Shown in pieces: positions 7,955-21,422 of a stretch of DNA of 64,000 nucleotides (position 1 is the stretch's first letter; each line of letters opens with the position of its first letter). The notes beneath the pieces are model-generated. The model searched no databases. It was not told where the DNA came from and saw nothing but the letters and a program-made list of their open reading frames with translations. The DNA is taken from assembly GCF_002234575.2 (NCBI RefSeq), contig NZ_CP022464.2, positions 806,001 through 870,000 of the forward strand. Direction: 5' to 3'. This stretch comes from Enterocloster bolteae (GTDB lineage Bacteria > Bacillota > Clostridia > Lachnospirales > Lachnospiraceae). Both the position numbers and the translations under genes were made by a program.

Positions 7955-8124
7955 GCACTATTGTGGCGGCGTGGGCTTTTTGCGCCCTCACGTACGGTTT
8001 TACGTGGTATGACGCCCAATTACAGAGAACGACAGTGATATTTTGCTGCATCTGGCGTCCGGTTCGGCGGCAGATTGAGATGGAAATATTGCGAACCAAA
8101 TTAGAAAACAGGGGTGAAACGTCA
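7955..8124 (+). promoter_or_regulatory. Long structured 5' leader of rpoB
   Basis: About 170 untranslated bases separate the promoter from the rpoB start. A closing pair GGCGT (7968-7972)/ACGCC (8012-8016) encloses two hairpins: GGGC (7973-7976)/GCCC (7984-7987) and CACGTA (7989-7994)/TACGTG (8001-8006). This looks like a three-way junction. No terminator is seen in it. I do not recognise it as a known leader class. Confidence 0.45.
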
Positions 8125-11100
8125 ATGGAGAAAAGCAGAATACGTCCGGTACCGGCCGGGAAAAGCGTAAGAATGAGCTATTCAAGACAGAAAGAAGTTC
8201 TTGAAATGCCTAACTTGATTGAGATTCAAAAAGACTCCTACCAGTGGTTCTTAAAAGAAGGACTGAAGGAGGCATTTGATGATATCTCTCCCATAGCGGA
8301 CTTTGCAGGCCATTTGAGTCTGGAATTCGTTGACTTTACATTGTGTAAGGATGATATAAAGTATACCATCGAAGAGTGTAAAGAACGGGACGCAACTTAC
8401 GCTGCACCACTTAAGGTAAAGGTAAGACTGTACAATAAAGATAAAGATGAAATGAATGAACACGAGATTTTCATGGGCGATCTGCCCCTGATGACAGATA
8501 CCGGTTCCTTTGTGATTAACGGTGCTGAGCGTGTTATTGTCAGCCAGCTGGTACGTTCCCCTGGTATCTACTACGGTATTGGCCATGATAAAGTGGGTAA
8601 GGAACTGTATACCTGTACTGTTATCCCCAACCGTGGTGCATGGCTGGAGTACGAGACAGACTCCAATGACGTATTTTATGTACGTGTAGACAGGACCCGC
8701 AAGGTGCCTGTGACTGTATTGATTCGTGCCCTGGGCTTCGGAACCAATGCGGAAATCCTGGAACTCTTCGGCGAGGAGCCAAAGCTCTTAGCCAGCTTCG
8801 GAAAGGACACCTCCGATAATTACCAGGATGGCCTTCTGGAATTATATAAGAAGATTCGTCCCGGCGAGCCGTTATCTGTTGACAGTGCAGAAAGTCTCCT
8901 TAACAGCATGTTCTTTGACCCCAGAAGATATGACCTTGCAAAAGTCGGCAGATATAAATTTAATAAGAAACTGTCCTTTAAGTACCGTCTGAACGGACAG
9001 GTACTGGCAGAGGATGTGGTGGATACCGCCACAGGCGAGATTCTGGCAGAGGCAGGCACCAAGCTTGACAAGGAATCTGCCATGAGGATTCAGAACGCGG
9101 CAGTTCCCTATGTATGGGTGGACGGTCCTGACAGGAAGCAGAAGGTTCTCTCCAACATGATGGTGGAGCTTTCCGCTTATGTGCCCTTTGACCCGGAGGA
9201 AGTGGGCGTTACGGAGTTAGTATATTACCCGGCCCTGGCTTCTATCCTGGAAGAAGCTGGCACCGATGAGGAGTCTCTTAAGGAGGCTGTGCGCAGGAAT
9301 ATCCACGACCTGATTCCAAAACACATTACAAAGGAAGATATTCTTGCTTCCATTAACTATAATATGCATCTGGAGGAGCAGGTGGGCAACGCAGATGACA
9401 TCGACCATCTGGGCAACCGCCGTATCCGTGCCGTAGGCGAACTCCTTCAGAACCAGTACCGCATCGGTCTGTCACGTATGGAGCGTGTGGTAAGGGAGCG
9501 TATGACCACCCAGGATATGGATGGCATTACTCCCCAGTCCTTAATTAATATCAAGCCCGTGACTGCGGCTGTGAAGGAGTTCTTCGGAAGTTCCCAGCTG
9601 TCCCAGTTCATGGACCAGAATAACCCGCTGGCAGAGCTGACCCATAAGCGCCGTCTCTCCGCCCTGGGCCCTGGCGGTCTGTCCAGGGACCGTGCCGGAT
9701 TCGAGGTGCGAGATGTACACTACACCCACTACGGACGTATGTGCCCTATCGAGACGCCTGAAGGTCCCAACATCGGTCTGATCAACTCCCTGGCAACCTA
9801 TGCAAGGGTAAACCAGTACGGATTCATCGAGGCTCCCTACCGCGTGGTGGATAAGACCACGGATCCGTCCAGCCCAAGGGTAACGGATGAGGTGGTGTAC
9901 CTGACCGCTGACGAGGAAGATAACTTCGTTGTGGCACAGGCAAATGAGGCCCTGGATGAGGAGGGCCACTTCATACACAATAACGTATCCGGACGTTTCC
10001 GTACAGAGACATCCGAGTTCCAGAAAAAGACCATTGACCTGATGGACGTTTCTCCTAAGATGGTATTCTCCGTTGCGACGGCCATGATTCCATTCCTGGA
10101 GAACGATGATGCCAACCGCGCCCTGATGGGTTCCAACATGCAGCGTCAGGCAGTGCCCCTTCTGACCACAGAAGCCCCTGCCGTGGGTACGGGTATTGAG
10201 GCCAAGGCAGCTGTTGACTCCGGCGTATGTGTGGTGGCTAAGAACGCGGGCGTGGTAGAGCGCTCTGCTTCCAATGAAATCATTATCCGCAGGGACAGCG
10301 ACGGCAACCGCGATGTGTACCATCTGACCAAATTTAAGAGAAGCAACCAGAGCAACTGTTACAACCAGAAGCCAATCGTATATAAGAATGACCATGTGGA
10401 AGCCGGCGAGGTAATCGCAGACGGCCCATCCACCTCCAACGGTGAGATTGCCCTTGGAAAGAACCCCCTTATCGGATTCATGACATGGGAAGGCTACAAC
10501 TACGAGGATGCGGTCCTGTTATCCGAGCGCCTGGTTCAGGAAGATGTATATACCTCTGTCCACATTGAGGAGTATGAGGCAGAAGCCCGCGATACCAAGC
10601 TGGGACCGGAAGAGATTACCCGCGATGTGCCGGGCGTGGGCGAGGATGCCCTGAAAGACCTGGATGAGCGCGGCATCATCCGTATCGGTGCGGAGGTCCG
10701 CGCGGGAGATATCCTGGTAGGAAAGGTAACTCCTAAGGGCGAGACCGAGCTGACCGCGGAGGAGCGCCTGCTGCGCGCCATCTTCGGCGAGAAGGCCAGG
10801 GAAGTCCGCGACACCTCCCTTAAGGTGCCTCACGGCGCATACGGCATCATCGTGGATGCCAAGGTATTTACCAGGGAGAACGGAGACGAGCTGTCACCGG
10901 GCGTAAACCAGACAGTCCGCATCTACATTGCCCAGAAGCGTAAGATTTCTGTGGGCGATAAGATGGCCGGACGTCACGGTAACAAGGGTGTTGTTTCCCG
11001 CGTGCTTCCTGTTGAGGATATGCCTTTCCTGCCCAACGGACGCCCTCTTGACATCGTGCTTAACCCTCTGGGCGTGCCTTCCCGTATGAACATCGGACAG

Positions 11101-12009
11101 GTGCTGGAGATCCACTTAAGCCTTGCAGCCAAGGCCCTGGGCTTCAACGTATCCACCCCGATTTTCGACGGCGCAAACGAGAACGACATTATGGATACCC
11201 TGGAAGTGGCCAACGATTATGTGAACCTGTCCTGGGATGAATTTAAAGCTAAATACGAAGACCTGCTGAAGCCTTCTGTTATCGACTACCTGGGCGCCCA
11301 TTTGGAGCACAGGGAGCTTTGGAAGGGTGTGCCCATCAGCCGTGACGGTAAGGTCCGCCTGAGAGACGGACGTACCGGCGAGTACTTTGACGGCGCTGTT
11401 ACCATCGGACACATGCACTACCTGAAGCTGCACCATCTGGTTGACGATAAGATCCATGCGCGTTCAACCGGCCCTTACTCCCTGGTTACACAGCAGCCTC
11501 TGGGCGGTAAGGCCCAGTTCGGCGGACAGCGTTTCGGAGAGATGGAGGTTTGGGCACTGGAGGCATATGGCGCTTCCTATACCCTGCAGGAAATCATGAC
11601 CGTTAAGTCGGACGACGTTGTGGGCCGTGTGAAGACCTACGAAGCCATCATCAAGGGAGAGAATATCCCTGAGCCGGGCGTACCGGAGTCCTTTAAGGTG
11701 CTCCTTAAGGAGATGCAGTCCCTGGGCCTGGATGTACAGGTACTGAGGGATGACGGCACCGAGGTCGAGATGAATGAGAATATTGATTACGGCGATACAG
11801 AGCTGCGCGCCATGTTAGAGGGCGAGCGCCGCTTCGAGGAGAAGGAATCCTATGCACAGTTTGGCTATCAGGAACAGGAATTCAAGGATAGCGAGCTGGT
11901 AGCTGTGGAGGAGGAAGAAGAAGTAAGCGCCGATGATTACACCGAAGAGGCTGATGACGAGGATGATTTGTTCCTGGATGAAGCTGCTGACGGTGAAGAC
12001 GAAGAATAG
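8125..12009 (+). CDS. rpoB: DNA-directed RNA polymerase subunit beta
   Basis: Beta subunit of the core RNA polymerase, 1294 residues. The start MEKSRIRPV at 8125 is preceded by AGGGGTG and matches clostridial RpoB; the frame is open upstream to 7903, but that stretch is the leader. The rifampicin-site region ([20 protein letters not shown], from about residue 490) has the usual sensitive-type residues. Later motifs include [11 protein letters not shown] and the C-terminal [21 protein letters not shown], only parts of which are quoted. The last 40 or so residues are strikingly acidic. Unlike the usual arrangement, no rplJ-rplL genes precede it; a divergent gene does. rpoC follows after 16 bases. 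Confidence 0.97.
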   Translation: MEKSRIRPVPAGKSVRMSYSRQKEVLEMPNLIEIQKDSYQWFLKEGLKEAFDDISPIADFAGHLSLEFVDFTLCKDDIKYTIEECKERDATYAAPLKVKVRLYNKDKDEMNEHEIFMGDLPLMTDTGSFVINGAERVIVSQLVRSPGIYYGIGHDKVGKELYTCTVIPNRGAWLEYETDSNDVFYVRVDRTRKVPVTVLIRALGFGTNAEILELFGEEPKLLASFGKDTSDNYQDGLLELYKKIRPGEPLSVDSAESLLNSMFFDPRRYDLAKVGRYKFNKKLSFKYRLNGQVLAEDVVDTATGEILAEAGTKLDKESAMRIQNAAVPYVWVDGPDRKQKVLSNMMVELSAYVPFDPEEVGVTELVYYPALASILEEAGTDEESLKEAVRRNIHDLIPKHITKEDILASINYNMHLEEQVGNADDIDHLGNRRIRAVGELLQNQYRIGLSRMERVVRERMTTQDMDGITPQSLINIKPVTAAVKEFFGSSQLSQFMDQNNPLAELTHKRRLSALGPGGLSRDRAGFEVRDVHYTHYGRMCPIETPEGPNIGLINSLATYARVNQYGFIEAPYRVVDKTTDPSSPRVTDEVVYLTADEEDNFVVAQANEALDEEGHFIHNNVSGRFRTETSEFQKKTIDLMDVSPKMVFSVATAMIPFLENDDANRALMGSNMQRQAVPLLTTEAPAVGTGIEAKAAVDSGVCVVAKNAGVVERSASNEIIIRRDSDGNRDVYHLTKFKRSNQSNCYNQKPIVYKNDHVEAGEVIADGPSTSNGEIALGKNPLIGFMTWEGYNYEDAVLLSERLVQEDVYTSVHIEEYEAEARDTKLGPEEITRDVPGVGEDALKDLDERGIIRIGAEVRAGDILVGKVTPKGETELTAEERLLRAIFGEKAREVRDTSLKVPHGAYGIIVDAKVFTRENGDELSPGVNQTVRIYIAQKRKISVGDKMAGRHGNKGVVSRVLPVEDMPFLPNGRPLDIVLNPLGVPSRMNIGQVLEIHLSLAAKALGFNVSTPIFDGANENDIMDTLEVANDYVNLSWDEFKAKYEDLLKPSVIDYLGAHLEHRELWKGVPISRDGKVRLRDGRTGEYFDGAVTIGHMHYLKLHHLVDDKIHARSTGPYSLVTQQPLGGKAQFGGQRFGEMEVWALEAYGASYTLQEIMTVKSDDVVGRVKTYEAIIKGENIPEPGVPESFKVLLKEMQSLGLDVQVLRDDGTEVEMNENIDYGDTELRAMLEGERRFEEKESYAQFGYQEQEFKDSELVAVEEEEEVSADDYTEEADDEDDLFLDEAADGEDEE

Positions 12010-12025
12010 AAGGGAGTAAATGCTC

Positions 12026-15733
<3,708 letters not shown>

Positions 15734-15774
15734 ACAGAGACCATAGAAACGATAGAGACCATATAGTAATCATG

Positions 15775-15816
15775 CTCCGGGAAGGAACAGTGTATGTTTC
15801 TTCCCGGAGTTTTTTT
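15775..15816 (+). terminator. rpoBC intrinsic terminator
   Basis: CTCCGGGAAG (15775-15784) pairs with CTTCCCGGAG (15800-15809) and is followed by seven T residues. Confidence 0.88.
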
Positions 15817-15834
15817 GCGGATGGACATGGGGCG

Positions 15835-15867
15835 TACATGATACGTATATGATACGTACATGGGACG
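15835..15867. repeat. Three 11-bp tandem repeats
   Basis: TACATGATACG, TATATGATACG and TACATGGGACG lie end to end at 15835-15867. This lies in a 303-base gene-free stretch (15734-16036) between rpoC and the XRE gene that otherwise holds two terminators and a second repeat set. Confidence 0.7.
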
Positions 15868-15936
15868 GTAAGATAAAAGGCACGTGAAAAGATCAAGTTA
15901 GTCCGAGCCGGTTCAGGTATGTAATCATAGAGGAAC

Positions 15937-15984
15937 GGTACCGGAGAAAAATGGTACCAGAGAAAAATGATACCAGAGAAAAAT
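15937..15984. repeat. Three 16-bp tandem repeats
   Basis: GGTACCGGAGAAAAAT, GGTACCAGAGAAAAAT and GATACCAGAGAAAAAT occupy 15937-15984 without gaps. Copies differ at one or two positions. No protein-coding reading is supported. Confidence 0.75.
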
Positions 15985-16005
15985 GATATAAATATATATA
16001 CTGAT

Positions 16006-16037
16006 AAGGCCAGAGCTTCGCGCCCCGGCCTTTTTTT
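16006..16037 (+). terminator. Second terminator-like hairpin downstream of rpoC
   Basis: AAGGCC (16006-16011) pairs with GGCCTT (16027-16032) and the T-run continues to 16037. It faces the plus direction, so it would stop readthrough from rpoC, or an unrecognised small transcript, before the leftward XRE gene. Confidence 0.5.
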
Positions 16038-16390
16038 CATTGCAGATGCTGCTTCAGCGCCTTGATAACATCCATGACAAAGATACATTCCTTTTCTGTC
16101 AATTTATGCAATGTCTCCCTTAATTCATCTGTGTATTCACCCGTATATTCACCGGTATACGTACCAGGCTTTTTATGATCGCAGCAGGTATTCCACTTTC
16201 TGCCTGCCAGATTATCCAGGGAAATGTTAAGGACATCGGCAATCAGGATGGCATTGCCGGTGGTAGGACTTTTCCTGCCGTTTATATATTCGGACATGAG
16301 AGAGGTCTGTATGCCTGCCATGCGGCACAAATCTGCCAGCTTCATATTTTTTTCTAATAGTAACAGCTTTAAATACTCGTTGAATCCCAT
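16037..16390 (-). CDS. XRE-family helix-turn-helix regulator
   Basis: A 117-residue protein with an XRE/Cro helix-turn-helix at about residues 4-62: KLADLCRMAGIQTSLMSEYI contains the two helices and SPTTGNAILIADVLNISLD follows. The C-terminal half has no recognised sensor domain and carries the small repeat YTGEYTGEYTDE, encoded by short direct DNA repeats. The ATG at 16390 lies 7 bases after GGAGG and is preferred over the ATG at 16396. It faces away from the DUF401 transporter, which it may control, although no operator is proven. It lies inside the normally continuous rpoC-rpsL region. Confidence 0.82.
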   Translation of the reverse strand: MGFNEYLKLLLLEKNMKLADLCRMAGIQTSLMSEYINGRKSPTTGNAILIADVLNISLDNLAGRKWNTCCDHKKPGTYTGEYTGEYTDELRETLHKLTEKECIFVMDVIKALKQHLQ

Positions 16391-16408
16391 GTTCATACCT
16401 CCAGAAAG

Positions 16409-16437
16409 ATATTAACATTTGTGCGTGAAAGCGACAA
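16409..16437 (-). promoter_or_regulatory. Predicted promoter of the XRE gene
   Basis: On the minus strand TTGTCG (16432-16437) and TAATAT (16409-16414) are separated by 17 bases, just upstream of the Shine-Dalgarno. Confidence 0.45.
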
Positions 16438-16518
16438 TCTTTTATTGACAAACTAATGAAAGCTACATAGGGGGCGGCCAGAAGAAAAATGAATCTGAAA
16501 AATAAGTAGCAGTCAAGG

Positions 16519-16552
16519 CAGCTGCCATGGTAGGATTATATCATGGCAGCTG
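16519..16552 (+). promoter_or_regulatory. Perfect 11-bp inverted repeat before the DUF401 gene
   Basis: CAGCTGCCATG (16519-16529) is repeated inverted as CATGGCAGCTG (16542-16552) with a 12-base loop. No T-run follows, so it is more likely an operator or leader hairpin than a terminator. It ends 26 bases before the start codon. Confidence 0.5.
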
Positions 16553-16578
16553 TAATAATGTGTATGGGAGAATAAGAA

Positions 16579-17787
16579 ATGAATATATTAATAATGAAGC
16601 TCTGTTTCGTGTTCGTTGTAATCATTGCCATCCTGTGGATGAAGCGTCCTTTGTTCTGGGCCATTTCAGGCGGACTGGCGGCGGCCCTGGTTCTGTACGG
16701 TATCCGTGTACCTGACACCCTTTCCATCATGGGAAGGTCCATGGTCAGCAAGGACACGGTTACAGTGGTCCTGAGCTTTTACTTTATCACCTTCCTCCAG
16801 CGTATGCTGGAACGCAGGAACCGCTTAAAGCAGGCAGAACAGTCCTTAAACTGGCTGTTTAACAACCGCAGGGTAAATGCGTCCGCGGCACCTGCGGTCA
16901 TCGGCCTGCTTCCCTCGGCGGGTGCCATGACCATATGCGCGGAGATTGTCAGGTCATCATGCCAGGATTATCTGAGCAATGAGGACATGACCTGTGTCAC
17001 CAGTTTTTACCGCCATATACCGGAGAGCTTTCTGCCCACCTATTCCTCCATATTGATAGCGCTGGCTGTGTCTGGCGTGGGAGCAGGGGAATTCGTACTT
17101 GCCATGCTGCCGCTGGTGGCTGCTCTGTTCTTTATCGGGCACATGTTCTATCTCAGAAAGGTACCCAGGTCCACGGGACAGAAGACGGAGGAAGGCGGGA
17201 AAAAGGCGGCGGTTATGCTGTTTAAGAGTCTGTGGTCCATCATATTGATTGTAGTGCTGATTATTGCCTTTGACATACCGGTTTATGTGGCGACACCGAT
17301 GGCAGCCGTCCTCAATATTTTTGTGGACCATCTGAAGCCATGGGAGATAAAGCCTATGTTCAGGACTGCGTTTGAGCCAATCATCATTTTTAATACTATA
17401 TTAATTATGATGTTTAAGGACATTATTACCTATACGGGGGTCATCCATGAACTGCCTGTATTTTTCGGAGGTCTGCCCATTCCCCTTCCCATGGTATTTG
17501 CCCTGATATTTTTCTTCGGCACCATTATCAGCGGTTCCAACGCCATCATACCGCTGTGCATGCCCATGGCCATGGCGGCCATGCCGGACGCAGGCGTTCC
17601 CCTGCTGGTACTGCTCATGAGTTCTGCCTATGCAGCCATGCAGGTATCCCCTACCCATGTATGCCTGTTCATTGCCGCAGAATGCTTTAAAGTGGATATC
17701 GGCGCCCTGGTAAGGAGAAACATTCCCATGATTCTGGTGTTTTTTGCAGTTACGCTGGCATATACAGCTCTTTTGGGCGTGTTTTAA
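16579..17787 (+). CDS. DUF401-family integral membrane transporter
   Basis: A 402-residue polytopic membrane protein with about ten hydrophobic helices. It matches the DUF401 family, part of the ion-transporter/ArsB-like superfamily of secondary carriers; the substrate is unknown. Conserved-looking features are the PAVIGLLPSAGAMTICAEIV segment near residues 96-115 and SGSNAIIPLCMPMAMAAMP in the second half, both resembling re-entrant loop regions of such carriers. GGGAG lies 8 bases before the ATG. It stands alone between the XRE gene and the rpsL promoter. Confidence 0.8.
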   Translation: MNILIMKLCFVFVVIIAILWMKRPLFWAISGGLAAALVLYGIRVPDTLSIMGRSMVSKDTVTVVLSFYFITFLQRMLERRNRLKQAEQSLNWLFNNRRVNASAAPAVIGLLPSAGAMTICAEIVRSSCQDYLSNEDMTCVTSFYRHIPESFLPTYSSILIALAVSGVGAGEFVLAMLPLVAALFFIGHMFYLRKVPRSTGQKTEEGGKKAAVMLFKSLWSIILIVVLIIAFDIPVYVATPMAAVLNIFVDHLKPWEIKPMFRTAFEPIIIFNTILIMMFKDIITYTGVIHELPVFFGGLPIPLPMVFALIFFFGTIISGSNAIIPLCMPMAMAAMPDAGVPLLVLLMSSAYAAMQVSPTHVCLFIAAECFKVDIGALVRRNIPMILVFFAVTLAYTALLGVF

Positions 17788-17828
17788 GCCCGTTGGTGCC
17801 GGAAATTGCGAAAAAATAAAGAAATTCC

Positions 17829-17857
17829 TTGACAGAATTTTTTTGCGTGTATATAAT
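17829..17857 (+). promoter_or_regulatory. Consensus promoter of the rpsL operon
   Basis: Perfect TTGACA (17829-17834), a 17-base spacer and perfect TATAAT (17852-17857). It lies about 88 bases upstream of rpsL and explains how the operon is expressed despite the preceding insertion. Confidence 0.9.
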
Positions 17858-17944
17858 GATATGGCGTGCTGAAACACGTAATGTTTTCGTGCGCAAAAAG
17901 CTGATATACAGCAACCGCAGACAATATCACAGGAGGTGAAAAGA

Positions 17945-18364
17945 ATGCCAACATTTAACCAGTTAGTGAGAAAGGGAAGACAGACCAGCGTTAAGAAGTC
18001 TACTGCACCTGCTCTGCAGAGGGGTTACAACTCCTTACAGAAGAAGGCTACAGAGGTTTCTGCTCCACAGAAGCGTGGTGTGTGTACAGCTGTTAAGACA
18101 GCTACCCCTAAGAAGCCTAACTCAGCACTCAGAAAGATTGCCAGAGTACGTCTTTCCAATGGCATCGAAGTTACAAGCTACATTCCAGGAGAAGGTCACA
18201 ACCTTCAGGAGCATAGTGTTGTACTGATCCGTGGAGGAAGAGTAAGGGATCTTCCAGGTACCAGATATCATATCGTAAGAGGTACACTGGATACAGCAGG
18301 TGTTGCAAACAGAAGGCAGGCCCGTTCCAAATACGGCGCTAAGAGGCCAAAAGAGAAGAAATAA
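17945..18364 (+). CDS. rpsL: 30S ribosomal protein S12
   Basis: S12, 139 residues, lies at the decoding centre of the small subunit. It has the Gram-positive insertion before the conserved [20 protein letters not shown] segment. The streptomycin-contact lysine of PKKPNS is kept (K56, E. coli K43). The second contact, lysine 88 in E. coli GGRVKDLPG, is arginine here (R101, codon AGG at 18245-18247). The ATG at 17945 follows AGGAGGTG; the GTG at 17936 is part of that site. First gene of the rpsL-rpsG-fusA-tuf cluster. Confidence 0.97.
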   Translation: MPTFNQLVRKGRQTSVKKSTAPALQRGYNSLQKKATEVSAPQKRGVCTAVKTATPKKPNSALRKIARVRLSNGIEVTSYIPGEGHNLQEHSVVLIRGGRVRDLPGTRYHIVRGTLDTAGVANRRQARSKYGAKRPKEKK

Positions 18365-18415
18365 TTTAGTTAGACCGCAGATTTGATTTGTAGGAATTGT
18401 GCCGGAATGATGATA

Positions 18416-18444
18416 TTGACCTGTAGGTTGCAGGATTATATATT
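18416..18444 (+). promoter_or_regulatory. Possible internal promoter before rpsG
   Basis: TTGACC (18416-18421), 17 bases, TATATT (18439-18444), located in the unusually long rpsL-rpsG gap. Confidence 0.45.
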
Positions 18445-18660
18445 GTAGTACCGTGCATGAACGTGTGGAAGGTGCAGAGGAAAAACAGCAGCAGGCACCA
18501 TGCTCAGTGCCGCGTTTAAAGACGCGCCCGCTTCGCAGGTGTGCTTGATTGCTAAGCTCGTGAGAGACCTCGCTAAGCACTCAAAGCACGAGTACCTATG
18601 ATCTAATGAAACGCTGTAAGGGATCTGCAGCGCAGGTCTTTACAGTTCTATTAAGGAGGG
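18445..18660 (+). promoter_or_regulatory. Long rpsG leader with a motif shared with other leaders
   Basis: The rpsL-rpsG gap is 303 bases, much longer than usual. It holds CGCGT/ACGCG flanking TTAAAG near 18512-18527 and, at 18549-18580, TTGCTAAGC paired with GCTAAGCA around an AGACCTC loop. That second hairpin is the same motif as the 94-bp repeat at 38.5 kb. A GGAGG-type Shine-Dalgarno ends the region. Confidence 0.5.
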
Positions 18661-18667
18661 AAGTAAC

Positions 18668-19138
18668 GTGCCACGTAAAGGACATACTCAGAAAAGAGAC
18701 GTTCTGGCAGACCCAATCTACAATAACAAGGTTGTTACCAAGCTGATTAACAACATTATGTTAGATGGTAAGAAGGGTGTTGCGCAGAAAATTGTATACG
18801 GCGCTTTTGACCGTGTTGCAGAGACAACCGGCAAGGACGCTATGGAAGTTTTTGAAGAAGCAATGAACAACATCATGCCTGTTCTGGAAGTTAAGGCAAA
18901 ACGTATCGGTGGAGCTACCTACCAGGTACCTATCGAGGTTAGGCCTGAGAGGAGACAGACTCTGGCTCTTCGCTGGATTACCCTCTACTCCCGCAAGAGA
19001 GGCGAGAAGACCCAGAAAGACAGACTGGCAAATGAAATCATGGATGCTGCCAACAACACAGGTGCATCTGTAAAGAAGAAAGAAGACATGCACAAGATGG
19101 CAGAGGCAAACAAGGCATTTTCACATTTCCGCTTCTAA
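18668..19138 (+). CDS. rpsG: 30S ribosomal protein S7
   Basis: S7 is a primary 16S rRNA-binding protein of the 30S head. The 156-residue length and the N-terminal [10 protein letters not shown], the central [20 protein letters not shown] and the C-terminal [20 protein letters not shown] are typical. It starts with GTG at 18668, seven bases after AAGGAGGG. Only this gap in the cluster is long; fusA follows after 48 bases. Confidence 0.97.
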   Translation: MPRKGHTQKRDVLADPIYNNKVVTKLINNIMLDGKKGVAQKIVYGAFDRVAETTGKDAMEVFEEAMNNIMPVLEVKAKRIGGATYQVPIEVRPERRQTLALRWITLYSRKRGEKTQKDRLANEIMDAANNTGASVKKKEDMHKMAEANKAFSHFRF

Positions 19139-19186
19139 TCTTTGGAATGTGTTTAACCTGTTTGATTATTTAAGGAGGAAAATCCC

Positions 19187-21304
19187 TTGGCTGGAAGAGA
19201 ATATCCATTGGAGAGAACCAGGAATATCGGAATCATGGCCCATATCGATGCTGGTAAAACCACAACGACTGAGCGTATTCTGTATTACACTGGTGTAAAC
19301 TATAAAATTGGCGATACCCATGAAGGTACTGCTACCATGGACTGGATGGCTCAGGAGCAGGAGAGAGGTATCACCATTACTTCCGCTGCAACCACTTGTC
19401 ACTGGACCCTGCAGGAAAACTGCAAGCCGAAGCCAGGTGCATTAGAGCATCGTATCAACATCATTGATACTCCAGGACACGTTGACTTCACTGTTGAGGT
19501 TGAGCGTTCCCTACGTGTACTGGACGGCGCTGTAGGCGTGTTCTGTGCAAAGGGCGGTGTAGAGCCACAGTCTGAGAACGTTTGGCGTCAGGCAGACACC
19601 TACAACGTACCTCGTATGGCCTTCATCAACAAGATGGACATTCTGGGTGCGAATTTCTACGGCGCAGTAGACCAGATTAAGACCAGACTTGGCAAGAATG
19701 CAATCTGCATTCAGCTGCCAATCGGCAAGGAAGATGATTTCAAAGGAATCATTGACCTGTTTGAAATGAAAGCCTACATCTATAATGATGATAAGGGCGA
19801 CGATATATCCATCATTGATATCCCTGAGGATATGCAGGATGATGCCGAGTTATACCGTTCCGAGTTAGTAGAGAAAATCTGCGAGCTGGATGACGATTTA
19901 ATGATGACATATCTGGAGGGCGAGGAGCCCAGCAATGATGACCTTAAGAAAGCCTTAAGGAAAGCTACCTGCGAGTGTGCCGCTATTCCGGTATGCTGCG
20001 GTACTGCTTACAGAAATAAAGGCGTTCAGAAGTTACTGGATGCAGTTATTGAATTTATGCCTTCACCGTTAGACATCCCTTCCATTAAGGGTACTGACCT
20101 GGACGGCAACGAGGTTGAGCGTCATTCCTCTGATGATGAGCCGTTTGCTGCTCTTGCATTCAAAATCATGACCGACCCATTTGTGGGTAAGCTGGCATTC
20201 TTCCGCGTGTATTCAGGAAGCCTGAACTCCGGTTCTTACGTACTGAACGCAACCAAGGGCAAGAAGGAGCGTGTTGGACGTATTCTTCAGATGCATGCCA
20301 ACAAGAGAAACGAGCTGGATAGGGTTTACTCCGGCGATATCGCAGCTGCAGTTGGATTTAAGGTGACTTCCACCGGCGATACCATCTGTGACGAGAAGAA
20401 TCCGGTTATCCTGGAGTCCATGGAATTCCCAGAGCCGGTTATTGATATCGCTATCGAGCCAAAGACCAAAGCAAGCCAGGATAAGATGGGCGATGCGCTG
20501 GTTAAGCTGGCTGAGGAGGATCCGACCTTCCGTGTGCGTACCGATGAAGAGACTGGCCAGACCATTATCTCCGGTATGGGCGAGCTCCATCTGGACATCA
20601 TTGTTGACCGTCTGCTCCGTGAGTTCAACGTTGAGGCAAACGTAGGCGCGCCTCAGGTTGCTTACAAGGAGACATTTACCAAGGCTGTTGATGTTGACAG
20701 CAAGTATGCGAAGCAGTCCGGTGGACGTGGACAGTACGGTCACTGTAAGGTTCACTTTACACCAATGGAAGCAAACGCAGAAGAGACCTTCAAGTTCACT
20801 TCTTCCGTTGTGGGCGGTGCTATTCCGAAGGAATACATCCCTGCTGTAGGCGAGGGTATTGAAGAGGCATGCAAGACCGGTATCCTTGGCGGATTCCCAG
20901 TACTGGGCGTTCACGCTGATGTATACGACGGTTCTTACCATGAGGTTGACTCCTCTGAGATGGCATTCCACATTGCCGGTTCCATGGCATTCAAGGAAGC
21001 TATGCACAAGGGCAACCCAATCCTGCTTGAGCCTATCATGAAGGTGGAAGTAACCATGCCGGAAGACTACATGGGTGATGTTATCGGTGATATCAACTCA
21101 CGCCGTGGACGTATCGAGGGTATGGAAGACATCGGAGGCGGCAAGATGGTCCGCGCATACGTTCCGCTGTCAGAAATGTTCGGTTATTCTACGGATCTTC
21201 GTTCCAGAACACAGGGACGCGGAAACTATTCCATGTTCTTTGACAAGTATGAACCAGTTCCGAAGAATGTACAGGAAAAAGTACTTTCCGACCATAAGAA
21301 ATAA
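19187..21304 (+). CDS. fusA: Elongation factor G
   Basis: EF-G is the GTPase that drives ribosomal translocation and, with RRF, recycling. The 705-residue protein begins [15 protein letters not shown] from a TTG codon at 19187, placed after TAAGGAGGA. The G1 loop [13 protein letters not shown], the switch-region [20 protein letters not shown] and NKMD GTPase motifs are present, followed by domains II-V. Domain IV has the conserved SGGRGQYGH loop. It is the third gene of the str cluster and precedes tuf, which has its own promoter. Confidence 0.97.
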   Translation: MAGREYPLERTRNIGIMAHIDAGKTTTTERILYYTGVNYKIGDTHEGTATMDWMAQEQERGITITSAATTCHWTLQENCKPKPGALEHRINIIDTPGHVDFTVEVERSLRVLDGAVGVFCAKGGVEPQSENVWRQADTYNVPRMAFINKMDILGANFYGAVDQIKTRLGKNAICIQLPIGKEDDFKGIIDLFEMKAYIYNDDKGDDISIIDIPEDMQDDAELYRSELVEKICELDDDLMMTYLEGEEPSNDDLKKALRKATCECAAIPVCCGTAYRNKGVQKLLDAVIEFMPSPLDIPSIKGTDLDGNEVERHSSDDEPFAALAFKIMTDPFVGKLAFFRVYSGSLNSGSYVLNATKGKKERVGRILQMHANKRNELDRVYSGDIAAAVGFKVTSTGDTICDEKNPVILESMEFPEPVIDIAIEPKTKASQDKMGDALVKLAEEDPTFRVRTDEETGQTIISGMGELHLDIIVDRLLREFNVEANVGAPQVAYKETFTKAVDVDSKYAKQSGGRGQYGHCKVHFTPMEANAEETFKFTSSVVGGAIPKEYIPAVGEGIEEACKTGILGGFPVLGVHADVYDGSYHEVDSSEMAFHIAGSMAFKEAMHKGNPILLEPIMKVEVTMPEDYMGDVIGDINSRRGRIEGMEDIGGGKMVRAYVPLSEMFGYSTDLRSRTQGRGNYSMFFDKYEPVPKNVQEKVLSDHKK

Positions 21305-21325
21305 GATAGATTCTTGATAAAAGGC

Positions 21326-21354
21326 TTGTAAACTAAAGGAAAATAGAATATAAT
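21326..21354 (+). promoter_or_regulatory. tuf promoter
   Basis: TTGTAA (21326-21331), a 17-base spacer and perfect TATAAT (21349-21354) lie between fusA and tuf, giving tuf extra, independent expression. Confidence 0.75.
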
Positions 21355-21422
21355 GGTTGATAGCCTGACATTAACTATAATAGCCCATTATACAGGGCGC
21401 AAATTAAGGAGGACGTTATAAA

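Noticed and set aside
7903..8124. Open frame extending rpoB upstream by 74 codons
   Set aside because: It covers the promoter region and structured leader, and RpoB homologues begin at MEKSRIRPV (8125), which has its own Shine-Dalgarno.
9540..9760. Rifampicin-resistance change in RpoB
   Set aside because: The residues match the usual sensitive Gram-positive form, including Ala at the position equivalent to E. coli Ser522, which is common in Firmicutes.
9541..10395. 284-codon open frame opposite rpoB
   Set aside because: It is antisense to a conserved gene, with composition that mirrors the rpoB codons and no protein-like domain.
20213..21007. 264-codon open frame opposite fusA
   Set aside because: It is a shadow of the fusA codon pattern with no supporting start signal.
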